A stretch of DNA of 39,392 bases, from the NCBI GenBank assembly GCA_947465765.1, contig CANIAP010000003.1, positions 1 through 39,392 on the forward strand. The letters are read 5' to 3'. Below the pieces are notes generated by a model. It searched no databases, had not been told where the DNA came from, and was given only the letters and a program-made list of their open reading frames with translations. Shown one piece after another: positions 15,865 to 24,427 of the stretch (within the stretch, counting starts at the first letter, position 1; each line of letters begins with the position of its first letter). A program made the translations under genes and the position numbers. This stretch comes from a bacterium. Its GTDB lineage: Bacteria > Margulisbacteria > Marinamargulisbacteria > SXXA01.

Positions 15865-17754
15865 TTATCGGGTCCTCGATTGAATAATTTCTGTTTCGGG
15901 GAAAGTTTGATGGGCGAGGGACAACAGTGTTTCCTTTAATTGGGCGGATGAGATGTGGTAACACGAATCGAGTAATACGCTAATTTGGGGTTCGATAGGA
16001 TCCAGATTGTGATCAAATGCCCGGGACACAAATATTTTTTTGTGGGGAGTATCCTGTAAGCTGCGTTTATCAAAGAACAACTCTTCATGTAGCTTTTCTC
16101 CCGGACGAAGACCGGTGAATTGGATTTTAATATCGGATTCTGAAAACCCGGAGAGTTTAATCAGGTCCGCCGCCAAGTTGACCACTTTGACGGGGTCGCC
16201 CATATCGAGGATGAATAATTCTCCCCCTTTGGCCAACGCGCCGGCTTGAATAATCAGCCGAATGGCTTCGGGGATTGTCATGAAGTAGCGGGTGATGTCG
16301 GGGTGGGTGACGGTGACGGGGCCCCCTTGTTCGATTTGTTGCTTAAACAGTGGGACAACACTTCCCTGCGATCCCAAGACGTTGCCGAAGCGAACAGCGG
16401 TAAATTTAGTGTGGGGATATTTTTCTTGAGCAAATTGGTATAACACCTCACAAAGCCGTTTGGTTGCCCCCATCGCACTGGTCGGGCGGACCGCCTTGTC
16501 CGTCGAAATAAGCACAAATTCGGCGACTTGATGGTGTCCTGAAAGCTCCAATAGGGTGCGTGTTCCTAGAATGTTGTTGAGGACAACTTCTTCGGTGTTG
16601 ATCTCCATCAATGGCACGTGTTTGTAGGCGGCGGCATGAAATACAACGGTGGGTTTGAGTTCCCCAAATACTTGGTTGAGACGGAGCGAGTCTTTAACAT
16701 CGGCAACCACGGGATGAATGGTCAGTGCCGGCGCAATTTTTCGGATTTCCATATCGATTTGATACAGATCCGTTTCTGCGTGATCAACCAATATGAGACT
16801 TTTGGGGGAAAACCCGGTGATTTGGCGCGCCAGTTCAGATCCGATAGACCCGCCGGCGCCGGTAATCATGACATTGGCGTTGGAGAGGTAGGCGGAGATC
16901 GATGAAATATCGGTTTCGATGACCTCTCGACCTAAAAGATCTTCGATGGCGACGTCTCGGACTTGGCTGATTTGAACCCGGCCCGTGAGAACCTCACTGA
17001 GGTTGGGGGTGATTTTGGAATGAAGTCCTGCGGACTCACACCGGCTCATGATTCGTCGGATGAGGTTCCCTGACGCAGATGGAATCGCGATAATGACGGT
17101 TTTAACATTAAATTGTTCTGCCAGTTCGGGGAGGGTGTCGATGGTCCCCACGATCGGTATCTGATGAATGGTCTTGTCGAGCTTGGAAGGGTTGTCGTCG
17201 ACAAAACCGACCACGGTATACACCGAGCGGGGATTTTTTTTGATTTCACGGGCAATCAATTCGCCGCCGTCTCCGGCACCAATAATGAGTACGGGTTCTT
17301 TAATCGTGGAGGAATAACGATTGTCGAGATGGATAAGATAATCCCGATATAACCGAAGCGAAAATCGGATGCCACCGATGGACAGTAAATTGATCAGCGA
17401 TTCGACGACCAAGACCCTTCCGGGTATTCGATCGGACGTAAGCACCAATTGAACGGCGATCATCGCAACGGTTCCTAGGGAGACTGCCTTAAATATCCGT
17501 CCCAACTCAAATACCGAGGCGTATTTCCATATCAAGTCATAAAGCCCAAACCAGAAAAATATGCCGATCCGCACTGCCATCAGTGCCACTAGGCCTTTGA
17601 GGTGGAAGGAGGTTGGCGTTGTGAGAGTGATGTTGGGGTATTGAATGATCAATGCCAAATAAAAGGCAGTTGCAATAGCTGTTGCGTCCAATAAAACAAG
17701 GATTAATTTGCGTTGAAGTGGGGGGATTTTGTCAATAATTACAACGGGGCTCAT
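15865..17754 (-). CDS. Membrane-anchored UDP-sugar 4,6-dehydratase (FlaA1/CapD/PglF/WbpM family)
   Basis: The 629-residue protein has about four N-terminal membrane helices (residues 15-125), a CoA/NAD-like Rossmann domain (GAGDGG at 159-164) and a C-terminal extended SDR domain with GAGGSIG (299-305), HAAAYKHVP, and the active site STDKAVRPTSAMGATKR, where M428 replaces the usual Tyr and K432 is the partner, as in FlaA1/WbpM. It makes UDP-4-keto-6-deoxy-hexNAc, a precursor of bacillosamine, QuiNAc or FucNAc. It heads the minus-strand run with the EamA pair, aspC and rbgA. A -10 (TG-A-TATGAT) 8 nt before the ATG and no Shine-Dalgarno suggest a leaderless mRNA. Confidence 0.9.
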   Translation of the reverse strand: MSPVVIIDKIPPLQRKLILVLLDATAIATAFYLALIIQYPNITLTTPTSFHLKGLVALMAVRIGIFFWFGLYDLIWKYASVFELGRIFKAVSLGTVAMIAVQLVLTSDRIPGRVLVVESLINLLSIGGIRFSLRLYRDYLIHLDNRYSSTIKEPVLIIGAGDGGELIAREIKKNPRSVYTVVGFVDDNPSKLDKTIHQIPIVGTIDTLPELAEQFNVKTVIIAIPSASGNLIRRIMSRCESAGLHSKITPNLSEVLTGRVQISQVRDVAIEDLLGREVIETDISSISAYLSNANVMITGAGGSIGSELARQITGFSPKSLILVDHAETDLYQIDMEIRKIAPALTIHPVVADVKDSLRLNQVFGELKPTVVFHAAAYKHVPLMEINTEEVVLNNILGTRTLLELSGHHQVAEFVLISTDKAVRPTSAMGATKRLCEVLYQFAQEKYPHTKFTAVRFGNVLGSQGSVVPLFKQQIEQGGPVTVTHPDITRYFMTIPEAIRLIIQAGALAKGGELFILDMGDPVKVVNLAADLIKLSGFSESDIKIQFTGLRPGEKLHEELFFDKRSLQDTPHKKIFVSRAFDHNLDPIEPQISVLLDSCYHISSAQLKETLLSLAHQTFPETEIIQSRTR

Positions 17755-17762
17755 GGGTGGGA

Positions 17763-17768
17763 ATCATA
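17763..17768 (-). promoter_or_regulatory. Candidate extended -10 of the FlaA1/CapD-like gene
   Basis: Minus strand TTTGATATGAT gives an extended -10 (TG-A-TATGAT) ending 8 nt before ATG 17754; the sequence between is TCCCACCC with no ribosome site. Confidence 0.45.
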
Positions 17769-17808
17769 TCAAAGGTTGGGGCTTCCAAGAAGGTTGAGGG
17801 TGGGGTTT

Positions 17809-17820
17809 AGTAAATTTACT
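17809..17820. repeat. 12-bp perfect palindrome in a divergent intergenic region
   Basis: AGTAAATTTACT is a perfect palindrome about 55 bp before the FlaA1/CapD-like start and about 85 bp before the orphan gene at 17904. Its position suits a regulator binding site shared by both genes. Confidence 0.35.
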
Positions 17821-17903
17821 TTGATTTGGGATAGTTTGGTTTCTCACCCAACCGGGAAATGTTCTTCAAATAGGCTAACTTTGAGGTATAGGGGGGGGTC
17901 TGA

Positions 17904-18665
17904 ATGGCCGTGAACATTGGGGGTAGTGGGGGGGGGATAAGGCGTACTCAGTCGGCTTCGGCTCTTGTTGGGTTGGGGGGGGTGGTGGGTGGTGCAGGGA
18001 CACCCAACGTTCAGACTATGGCCCATTCAATGGCGGGGGATGTTCGGCATTTTTTTGATTCAGGTGACATTACTAATCTCTCGTCCACCCAGTTTTCTGG
18101 AAAAATGAACAGCATGTTGAAAATAATGGCGGACAAACTTCCGGATAAGATAAATAATGTCGACTATAAAGAATTAAAGGCCCTAGTGGATGGATTTTCG
18201 GTGGCTGTAAGCTCTGAGCCCAAAGACCCAGCGTTTATAAGTGACTTAGCTACAGGCTTTTTGCTTAAGTTCAATGAACTAAACACAAGTGACGGGCCGG
18301 ATATACAGGGCGCTGCTGAGTCCCTACAAACAACGGGCCAGCCCATGCAAATTCTCAATCCGCCATCGGTGGCGAAACCGACGCCCCCTGACGAGTACTT
18401 GCCCGAATTTACCCAAAAATTAGTGATATCGATAATGCAGAGCCTCGCTCAAATGGGTAATATCAATATCGATCATGAGCTTCGGGCGGCCGTGATCACC
18501 TTGGCCAAGACGATCGCCGAAATTAAGAGCGATATGGGAATTCCGGTGGATACAAGGGTGGCAGCAGCCGTGGATACATTCTCAACGACAATATCGGCAT
18601 CGCCGGAGGAGAGAGCGCGGCTTCAGGTTGTAATAAGCTCAGGCGCGGCTCGCACGCCCGCTTAA
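17904..18665 (+). CDS. Orphan Ser/Ala-rich protein, no recognised domain
   Basis: I do not recognise this 253-residue protein. It has a Gly/Ser-rich N-terminus (NIGGSGGGIRRTQSASALVG), no Cys and no Trp, no membrane segment or Sec signal, and otherwise mostly helical sequence with a Pro-rich linker near residues 150-165. The two helical halves share the loose pattern I-x-x-D-x-E-L-x-A-x-V (about residues 84-96 and 194-205), which may reflect an old duplication. ATG 17904 follows a G-run that could serve as a ribosome site. In composition it resembles the orphan proteins at 27066-27890 and 28883-30562. Codon usage seems ordinary. Confidence 0.6.
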   Translation: MAVNIGGSGGGIRRTQSASALVGLGGVVGGAGTPNVQTMAHSMAGDVRHFFDSGDITNLSSTQFSGKMNSMLKIMADKLPDKINNVDYKELKALVDGFSVAVSSEPKDPAFISDLATGFLLKFNELNTSDGPDIQGAAESLQTTGQPMQILNPPSVAKPTPPDEYLPEFTQKLVISIMQSLAQMGNINIDHELRAAVITLAKTIAEIKSDMGIPVDTRVAAAVDTFSTTISASPEERARLQVVISSGAARTPA

Positions 18666-18706
18666 AATTAAGCTCAACTAAATCGAGCGAGCAACTCGAC
18701 TAAGCT

Positions 18707-18735
18707 TTGATAGTTCGGAAATCCGGCGTTACACT
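18707..18735 (+). promoter_or_regulatory. Promoter of gcvP
   Basis: TTGATA (18707-18712), a 17-bp spacer and TACACT (18730-18735) predict a leader of about 26 nt with AGGTGA (18755-18760) before ATG 18768. The leader is too short for a glycine riboswitch. Confidence 0.65.
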
Positions 18736-18767
18736 GTGTTTACTTTTTTAACGCAGGTGACTCCATT

Positions 18768-21638
18768 ATGACAACGCTTTCTCCTTCTGATTCTTTTGTG
18801 ACCCGCCACATCGGCCCCCGCGATGCGGATCTTATTGCGATGCTCTCCACGATAGGTGCGGCAAGCGTCGATCAATTGATCGCTGAAACGATTCCCGCAG
18901 CGATTCGTCGACCGGACCCGTTGGGCATTGGTGACCCCATTTCCGAAGTGGAATTGTTGGCCGAATTACAACGAATTTCGGCGCAAAATCAACTCTTTAA
19001 AACGTTTATTGGAATGGGCTATGCCGGCACCATTACGCCTGCTGTCATCCGACGCAATGTGGTCGAAAATCCGGGGTGGTACACGGCCTATACCCCGTAT
19101 CAGGCAGAAATTGCCCAGGGTCGACTGGAGGCCCTTTTTAATTTTCAAACCGTGATTACTGAACTCACTGGACTGCCGATTGCCAATGCGTCCTTATTAG
19201 ATGAAGGGACCGCTGCAGCCGAGGCCATGACGTTGCTCCATCGGATAAGCGATGGCCCTTCGCACCGATTTTTTGTGGCAGAGGACGTGTTTCCTCAAAC
19301 CATTGATGTCGTTCGGTTGCGGGCGGAACCGTTGGGAATTCAGATCGAGGTGGGACCTCTCGGCACGTTTGATCCCTCGGCCGGTTATTTCGGCGGGTTG
19401 CTTCAGTATCCCAATGGATTTGGCGCGGTGGATGATTACGCAACCTTAGTCAAAAATGCCCACTCCCATGGGGTAAAAATTGCGGTGGCGGTGGATTTGA
19501 TGAGTCTCGTGCTACTTACGCCGCCGGGCCAGTGGGGCGCTGACGTGGTGTTTGGAAATTCCCAACGATTGGGTGTGCCGTTAGGTTACGGCGGGCCTCA
19601 CGCTGCGTTTTTTGCAACAAGAGAAGAGTTTAAACGGCAGATTCCAGGACGAATTATTGGATTGTCCGTGGATCGTCTGGGGAACCCTGCGTATCGAATG
19701 GCCCTTCAAACTCGGGAGCAACATATTCGTCGAGAGAAGGCGACCTCGAATATCTGTACGGCCCAGGCGTTGTTGGCGATTGTGGCATCGTTTTACGTGG
19801 TGTATCACGGTCCCAATGGACTCACTCGGATCGCGACTCGAATTCATCAGTTGGCGGAGAAACTGGCGGCGACGTTGAAAAAACTCGGATTTCAAAATCG
19901 CAATACCGTCTTTTTTGACACCTTGGCGATTGACGTGGTGTCCGCCGATGCGGTCATTGAGTCGGCGCTTACCCGCCAGATCAATTTTAGAAAAGTGAAC
20001 CCGACGACCGTGGGAATTACTCTGGATGAAACCCACACAGTGGCCGATATCGAGGCCGTTGTGGGGGTATTTGCGGCGATAGCGGGCCAGTCGAGTCCGT
20101 CGATGGATTCTGATTTCCCGATGAGCATTCCTGTTCATTTTCTTCGTAGTAATTCATTTTTGGCACAGTCGGTGTTTAGCCGAGCGCATAGCGAAACCCA
20201 GATGATGCGGTATATCAGGCAATTAGAGTCTCGGGATTTGTCGTTAAATACGGCGATGATTCCCCTGGGATCGTGCACGATGAAGCTTAATGCCGCCGTC
20301 GAAATGATGGCCATTACCTGGCCCCGGTTTTCCCAACTTCATCCCTTTGTTCCTCAGGCCCAAGCCCAAGGGTATGCCGAAATATTCGCCTACCTTGAAG
20401 ATGCCTTATGTAAAACCACCGGATTTGCGGCGACTTCATTGCAACCCAACTCGGGAGCCCAGGGGGAATATGCGGGTCTGATGGCGATTCGAGCGTTTCA
20501 TGTGGATCGTGGCCACGGTCAACGCAATCTCGCCCTAATTCCTTCCTCTGCCCATGGAACCAATCCCGCCAGTGCGGCGTTGGCCGGGTTGGAGATTGTT
20601 ATCGTGAAGTGTGATGACCGGGGCAATATCGATGTGGCCGACCTCCGAGAAAAAGCCACCCAGCACCGCGATCGACTCAGTGTATTGATGGTGACCTACC
20701 CGTCGACCCATGGTGTCTTTGAAGAAGCCATTTGCGAAATTTGTGCCATTATTCACGATGCCGGTGGGCAGGTGTATATGGATGGCGCCAACATGAACGC
20801 CCAAGTCGGATTAACCTCGCCGGGGATTATTGGGGCCGATGTCTGCCATATCAACCTCCATAAAACCTTCGCGATTCCCCATGGCGGCGGGGGGCCCGGA
20901 ATGGGGCCCATTTGCGTCGCTGCCCATCTGGCACCCTATCTTCCCCAGCACACTGTGGTGGATTTGGGTCACGCCAAAGGGACACGGGCGGTATCGTCCG
21001 CGCCGTGGGGGAGTGCCAGTGTTCTGCTAATTTCTTACGCTTATATTCGGTTGCTTGGGGATGCCGGATTGCGACGATCGACAGAGATTGCCATCGTCAA
21101 TGCCAACTACATTAGGTCGCGGTTAGAGTCTTATTTTGAGGTCCTCTACACCGGTGACCATGACCGAGTAGCGCATGAACTCATTTTGAATTTTCAATCT
21201 TTTAAGAAGACCGCAAAAATTGAAGTGGAAGATGTCGCCAAGCGTCTGATTGATTATGGGTTCCACGCGCCGACGGTGTCTTTTCCCGTGCCGGGAACGA
21301 TGATGATCGAGCCCACGGAATCCGAGGGATTGGATGAGTTGGATCGGTTTTGTAATGCACTGATTCAAATCCGTGAGGAGATTCAATCGGTGATCGATGG
21401 CGTGTCTGATCCCAACGATAACGTCTTGAAACACGCGCCGCATACGGCAGCCGAGGCGATTGCTTCGGAATGGAATCATCCCTATTCACGGGAATCGGCG
21501 GTGTATCCGGCGGGCGTGTCAGCGATGACGAAATTTTGGCCGGCCGTTGCCCGAGTGGACGGCGCATACGGTGACCGAAATCTGGTCTGTAGTTGCCCCT
21601 CGATTGCGGTGTATGAAATGGAGACTGTGACGCACTAA
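18768..21638 (+). CDS. gcvP: Glycine dehydrogenase (decarboxylating), full-length P-protein
   Basis: The 956-residue single-chain P-protein contains both halves that some bacteria split into GcvPA and GcvPB. The N-terminal half starts FVTRHIGPRDADL and carries FIGMGYAGT, LDEGTAAAEAM and GYGGPHAAFFA. The C-terminal half carries PLGSCTMKLNA, QPNSGAQGEYAGL, SSAHGTNPASA and the PLP lysine K699 in INLHKTFAIPHGGGGPG. It decarboxylates glycine and passes aminomethyl to lipoyl-GcvH. gcvT, gcvH and lpd are not in the window, so the complex is encoded elsewhere. A good promoter and ribosome site precede it, and its stop overlaps the start of an Rrf2 regulator (TAATG). Confidence 0.97.
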   Translation: MTTLSPSDSFVTRHIGPRDADLIAMLSTIGAASVDQLIAETIPAAIRRPDPLGIGDPISEVELLAELQRISAQNQLFKTFIGMGYAGTITPAVIRRNVVENPGWYTAYTPYQAEIAQGRLEALFNFQTVITELTGLPIANASLLDEGTAAAEAMTLLHRISDGPSHRFFVAEDVFPQTIDVVRLRAEPLGIQIEVGPLGTFDPSAGYFGGLLQYPNGFGAVDDYATLVKNAHSHGVKIAVAVDLMSLVLLTPPGQWGADVVFGNSQRLGVPLGYGGPHAAFFATREEFKRQIPGRIIGLSVDRLGNPAYRMALQTREQHIRREKATSNICTAQALLAIVASFYVVYHGPNGLTRIATRIHQLAEKLAATLKKLGFQNRNTVFFDTLAIDVVSADAVIESALTRQINFRKVNPTTVGITLDETHTVADIEAVVGVFAAIAGQSSPSMDSDFPMSIPVHFLRSNSFLAQSVFSRAHSETQMMRYIRQLESRDLSLNTAMIPLGSCTMKLNAAVEMMAITWPRFSQLHPFVPQAQAQGYAEIFAYLEDALCKTTGFAATSLQPNSGAQGEYAGLMAIRAFHVDRGHGQRNLALIPSSAHGTNPASAALAGLEIVIVKCDDRGNIDVADLREKATQHRDRLSVLMVTYPSTHGVFEEAICEICAIIHDAGGQVYMDGANMNAQVGLTSPGIIGADVCHINLHKTFAIPHGGGGPGMGPICVAAHLAPYLPQHTVVDLGHAKGTRAVSSAPWGSASVLLISYAYIRLLGDAGLRRSTEIAIVNANYIRSRLESYFEVLYTGDHDRVAHELILNFQSFKKTAKIEVEDVAKRLIDYGFHAPTVSFPVPGTMMIEPTESEGLDELDRFCNALIQIREEIQSVIDGVSDPNDNVLKHAPHTAAEAIASEWNHPYSRESAVYPAGVSAMTKFWPAVARVDGAYGDRNLVCSCPSIAVYEMETVTH

Positions 21639-22096
21639 TGTTGTCCAAAAAAACAAAGTACGCGATTGGTGCCCTCCGTATTTTGGCGACTCAGACGCAG
21701 GGTGACCCGATGCTCATTTCTGATATCGCGAAGGTGGGGGGTATCCCTAAAAAGTTTTTGGAGTTGATACTGCTTGAACTTAAAAAGAACCACATCTTGG
21801 ATAGCAAAAAGGGCCAAGGCGGGGGCTACTTTTTAAAGTTGACACCGGACCAAATCAGCTTGGGGCAGGTCATCCGTCAGATGTCGGGACCCCTAGGAAT
21901 GGTGTCCTGCGTCAATAAAGAGGGCTACGTTCCGTGCGACGAATGTCCGGGAGAAGATGTCTGTGGGTTGCGGTCGATTATGACGGAAGTGTTATCGGCC
22001 ACCTGTGACGTTTTAGATCATGAAACCTTGGCCGATTTGTTGGAACGCGAGGAGCAGCTTCAAAAAGTGAAGCGGGACTACATGTTTCATATTTAG
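21638..22096 (+). CDS. Rrf2 family transcriptional regulator with four cysteines
   Basis: The 152-residue protein starts MLSKKTKYAIGALRILA, the typical Rrf2 winged-helix start, followed by ISDIAKVGGIPKKFLELILLEL (recognition region) and GGGYFLKLTPDQISLGQVI. Four cysteines at 91, 100, 103 and 109 in VSCVNKEGYVPCDECPGEDVCG sit where IscR/NsrR-type members bind an Fe-S cluster, so it may sense iron-sulfur status, redox state or NO. Its ATG shares a base with the gcvP stop (TAATG), so it is translationally coupled to gcvP, and regulation of gcvP or one-carbon metabolism is a reasonable guess. A set of inverted repeats follows at 22110-22163. Confidence 0.9.
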   Translation: MLSKKTKYAIGALRILATQTQGDPMLISDIAKVGGIPKKFLELILLELKKNHILDSKKGQGGGYFLKLTPDQISLGQVIRQMSGPLGMVSCVNKEGYVPCDECPGEDVCGLRSIMTEVLSATCDVLDHETLADLLEREEQLQKVKRDYMFHI

Positions 22097-22109
22097 AAAA
22101 TATCATCCA

Positions 22110-22163
22110 TATTCAATGAAAATGGTTGATTAGCATTCTATATTCATTGAATACGGAATATAG
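22110..22163. repeat. Overlapping, mutually exclusive inverted repeats after the Rrf2 gene
   Basis: TATTCAATGAA (22110-22120) is a perfect 11-bp inverted repeat of TTCATTGAATA (22143-22153). CTATATTC (22138-22145) is a perfect 8-bp inverted repeat of GAATATAG (22156-22163). The two pairs overlap at 22143-22145 and at 22146-22153, so the hairpins cannot form together. They start 14 bp after the Rrf2 stop. No T-run follows. Possible roles are an operator for the Rrf2 regulator, a transcript-end structure, or the end of a lost mobile element. Confidence 0.5.
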
Positions 22164-22514
22164 ATGAACCCATTACTTTTGCGGATACCGGGGTTCTGCA
22201 GCGGTACGAAAAAAAATCAGGGGTCTTAATTACTGGAATTCGGGCGTTACGTCAGCTAACGCAGCGTCGGCGGCTGGTTATTTTGGATGAAGTTACCCGA
22301 AAAGAATCGATGGTACGTAACTTGGGCCATTTTTCGCGATTTTTGAACCTCTAAATATGGTTTTTTTGAACTCGGTGTGCGGCGGGTATGCGCAGAGGAG
22401 GGGGCCGGGTTAAATTTCAAATTATTAGGCCCCTTATTTGAACAAGGGGTGGGGTTAGAGTTGCGCCGCTTGATGCAGCTCAATTCTCAAAATGGCATGG
22501 TAAAGTCCAGTTGA
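22151..22514 (+). pseudogene. Decayed AAA/DUF4143-type ATPase gene
   Basis: The 561-bp gap 22097-22657 contains no intact gene on either strand. Two plus-strand open stretches look like remains of one gene of the AAA_14/DUF4143 ATPase family. The first (22151-22354) reads RYEKKSGVLITGIRALRQL then RRRLVILDEVT, resembling the P-loop region (but with the GKT lost) and Walker B. The second (about 22353-22514, shifted by one base) reads LLGPLFEQGVGLELRRLMQL, matching the DUF4143 pattern G-x-LFE-x-xV-x-EL. The middle is missing. These ATPases are common in genomic islands and often decay. The identification rests on short motifs. Confidence 0.4.
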
Positions 22515-22645
22515 AGTCAAATGGACCGATGTGCCCACGCAGTCAGATATCCGGCACAGATTCCTGAACTTTTCTTTTCTAAATTATCTCAATAACGGTG
22601 GCGCAGTAATAATATTGTCGGGTTTTTGCAACCTCTGACCTGCGG

Positions 22646-22651
22646 TACAAT
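22646..22651 (+). promoter_or_regulatory. Candidate -10 of the ABC-F gene
   Basis: TACAAT ends 6 nt before ATG 22658, with GGGGG between them too close to the start to be a normal ribosome site. The -35 is weak. The mRNA is probably leaderless. Confidence 0.4.
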
Positions 22652-22657
22652 GGGGGC

Positions 22658-24427
22658 ATGGCTGAATTTATAACGGTTAATCAATTAACCAAAATCATTG
22701 GAATACGGACCTTATTGGAGAAAACGTCAGTGACGTTATCTACCGAACAAAAAATTGGAGTTATTGGTCGAAATGGTGCAGGAAAAACCACGTTTTTCCA
22801 AATAATATTGGGCGCCGATGAGCCCACCTCAGGAACCATCACGCGCAGTGGCGGATTGCGGGTGGGCCATTTGCGCCAGCATGACGATTTTACCGAAGAG
22901 GAACCGGCGCTTCAGTGGATGGAGCGGACTTGTGGTGCTCCCGAATGGGAATGTGCCAAAGCGGCCCATTCGTTTGGATTGTCGGATGAACGCTTGGCGG
23001 CCTCGCCATTGGATATGTCCGGTGGTTTCCGGATGCGGCTCAAACTGGCGGCCATCAGTGCGGCGGAACCGAATATGTTGATGTTGGACGAGCCCACAAA
23101 TTATTTGGATTTGAGTACCTTGTTGTTGCTGGAACGGTTCTTGGGCACATTCGCTGGTGGGGTGCTGCTAATCTCTCACGATCGGGAATTTCTTCGGCGT
23201 ACCTGTAATCACACATTGGAAGTGGCGTCAGGTAAATTAGATTTGTATCCCGGAGATATCGATTCCTATATGGACTACAAAGCCGAGAAGGTATCTCATG
23301 CGGAGTCGTTTAACCGAAACGTGGAAAAAAAGCAGGAACATTTAGAGAAGTTTATTACTCGGTTTGGGGCAAAAGCCTCCAAGGCATCCCAAGCCCAATC
23401 CAAAATGAAGCAGCTGGAAAAACTCCAAAAAGTAGAAATTGATGCGCCGATTGCCACTGCAAAAATTCGATTCCCCATGCAAGAGCGCAAAAAAGGGATG
23501 GCGCTGGATATCACCAAGTTAGTCATTGGGTATCCCGACAAACGCGTGGCGGGACCGGTCAATTTGTCGATTGATCGGGGTCGTCGTGTGGCGGTCTTGG
23601 GCGACAACGGTCAAGGTAAATCCACCTTTCTGAAAACGATTGCGGGCTCGCTTAAGCCATTAGAAGGGACGGTGAACTGGGGATTTGGAACTCAAATAGG
23701 CTATTTTGCCCAACACGTTTACGAAGAACTCAATCAACCCCTCACGGTGCTCCAATATTTGGACCGCGAAGCGGATACGTCGGTCACTCGCCAACAGGTG
23801 ATGGATACTGCGGGAAGTCTATTGTTCAGCGGTAACGACATGCACAAATCACTTTCCGTTCTCAGTGGCGGCGAGCGGGCGCGCGTTTTGTTGGCCAAAA
23901 TCATTCTCTCGAACCCGACAGTAATGCTCTTGGATGAACCTACCAATCACCTGGATTTTGAAACGGTGGAATTGTTGGCGGCGGGGCTTCGTGATTACGC
24001 AGGGACGGTGTTATTTATCAGTCACGACCGAACCTTTATTGGGGAAGTTGCGACGGGTGTGGTTCACGTTTCGGAAGGGACCATTCGTAATTTTCCGGGA
24101 CTATTTGAGGATTTTGTCTATTACCTCAAGGGAATTGTCGCTGCCCAATCCGGAGAGGAACCTGACAAGCCAGACGTGAAAAAACCGGCCCCCGCCGAAG
24201 TCCTGTCATCCAAGACAGCCCGAGAACTCAGCAAAAAATTAGCAACGATCGAGAAAAAAATGGAAAAATTAGAAGTTGAAAAGAAACAGCTCGTCAATTT
24301 TTTCGCCCTTGATCCATTGGGGGTTTCCGATGAAAAGTCGGCGCGACTGACGGGTATCGACGTCGAACTAAAAAAATTAGAGGCCGAGTGGTTTGGCATC
24401 AACGAGCGTTTAGGAAAACCGGCATGA
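22658..24427 (+). CDS. ABC-F family ATP-binding protein (Uup/EttA-like)
   Basis: The 589-residue soluble protein has two ABC domains and no membrane domain. Domain 1 has Walker A GRNGAGKTT (37-45), signature MSGGFRMRLKLAA and Walker B LMLDEPTNYLDL. Domain 2 has Walker A GDNGQGKST (315-323), signature LSGGERARVLLAK and Walker B MLLDEPTNHLDF. Between them lies the charged linker typical of ABC-F proteins (about 215-270), and the last about 80 residues form a Lys/Glu-rich coiled coil, as in Uup. ABC-F proteins act on the ribosome in translation quality control or antibiotic protection. Its stop overlaps the hisC start (ATGA). Confidence 0.92.
   Translation: MAEFITVNQLTKIIGIRTLLEKTSVTLSTEQKIGVIGRNGAGKTTFFQIILGADEPTSGTITRSGGLRVGHLRQHDDFTEEEPALQWMERTCGAPEWECAKAAHSFGLSDERLAASPLDMSGGFRMRLKLAAISAAEPNMLMLDEPTNYLDLSTLLLLERFLGTFAGGVLLISHDREFLRRTCNHTLEVASGKLDLYPGDIDSYMDYKAEKVSHAESFNRNVEKKQEHLEKFITRFGAKASKASQAQSKMKQLEKLQKVEIDAPIATAKIRFPMQERKKGMALDITKLVIGYPDKRVAGPVNLSIDRGRRVAVLGDNGQGKSTFLKTIAGSLKPLEGTVNWGFGTQIGYFAQHVYEELNQPLTVLQYLDREADTSVTRQQVMDTAGSLLFSGNDMHKSLSVLSGGERARVLLAKIILSNPTVMLLDEPTNHLDFETVELLAAGLRDYAGTVLFISHDRTFIGEVATGVVHVSEGTIRNFPGLFEDFVYYLKGIVAAQSGEEPDKPDVKKPAPAEVLSSKTARELSKKLATIEKKMEKLEVEKKQLVNFFALDPLGVSDEKSARLTGIDVELKKLEAEWFGINERLGKPA

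Noticed and set aside
18736..18767. Glycine riboswitch before gcvP
   Set aside because: The predicted leader is about 26-32 nt, far too short for the aptamer.
22256..22483. Minus-strand 75-codon open frame in the 561-bp gap
   Set aside because: Antisense to the ATPase-like remnants on plus, low-complexity composition and no ribosome site.
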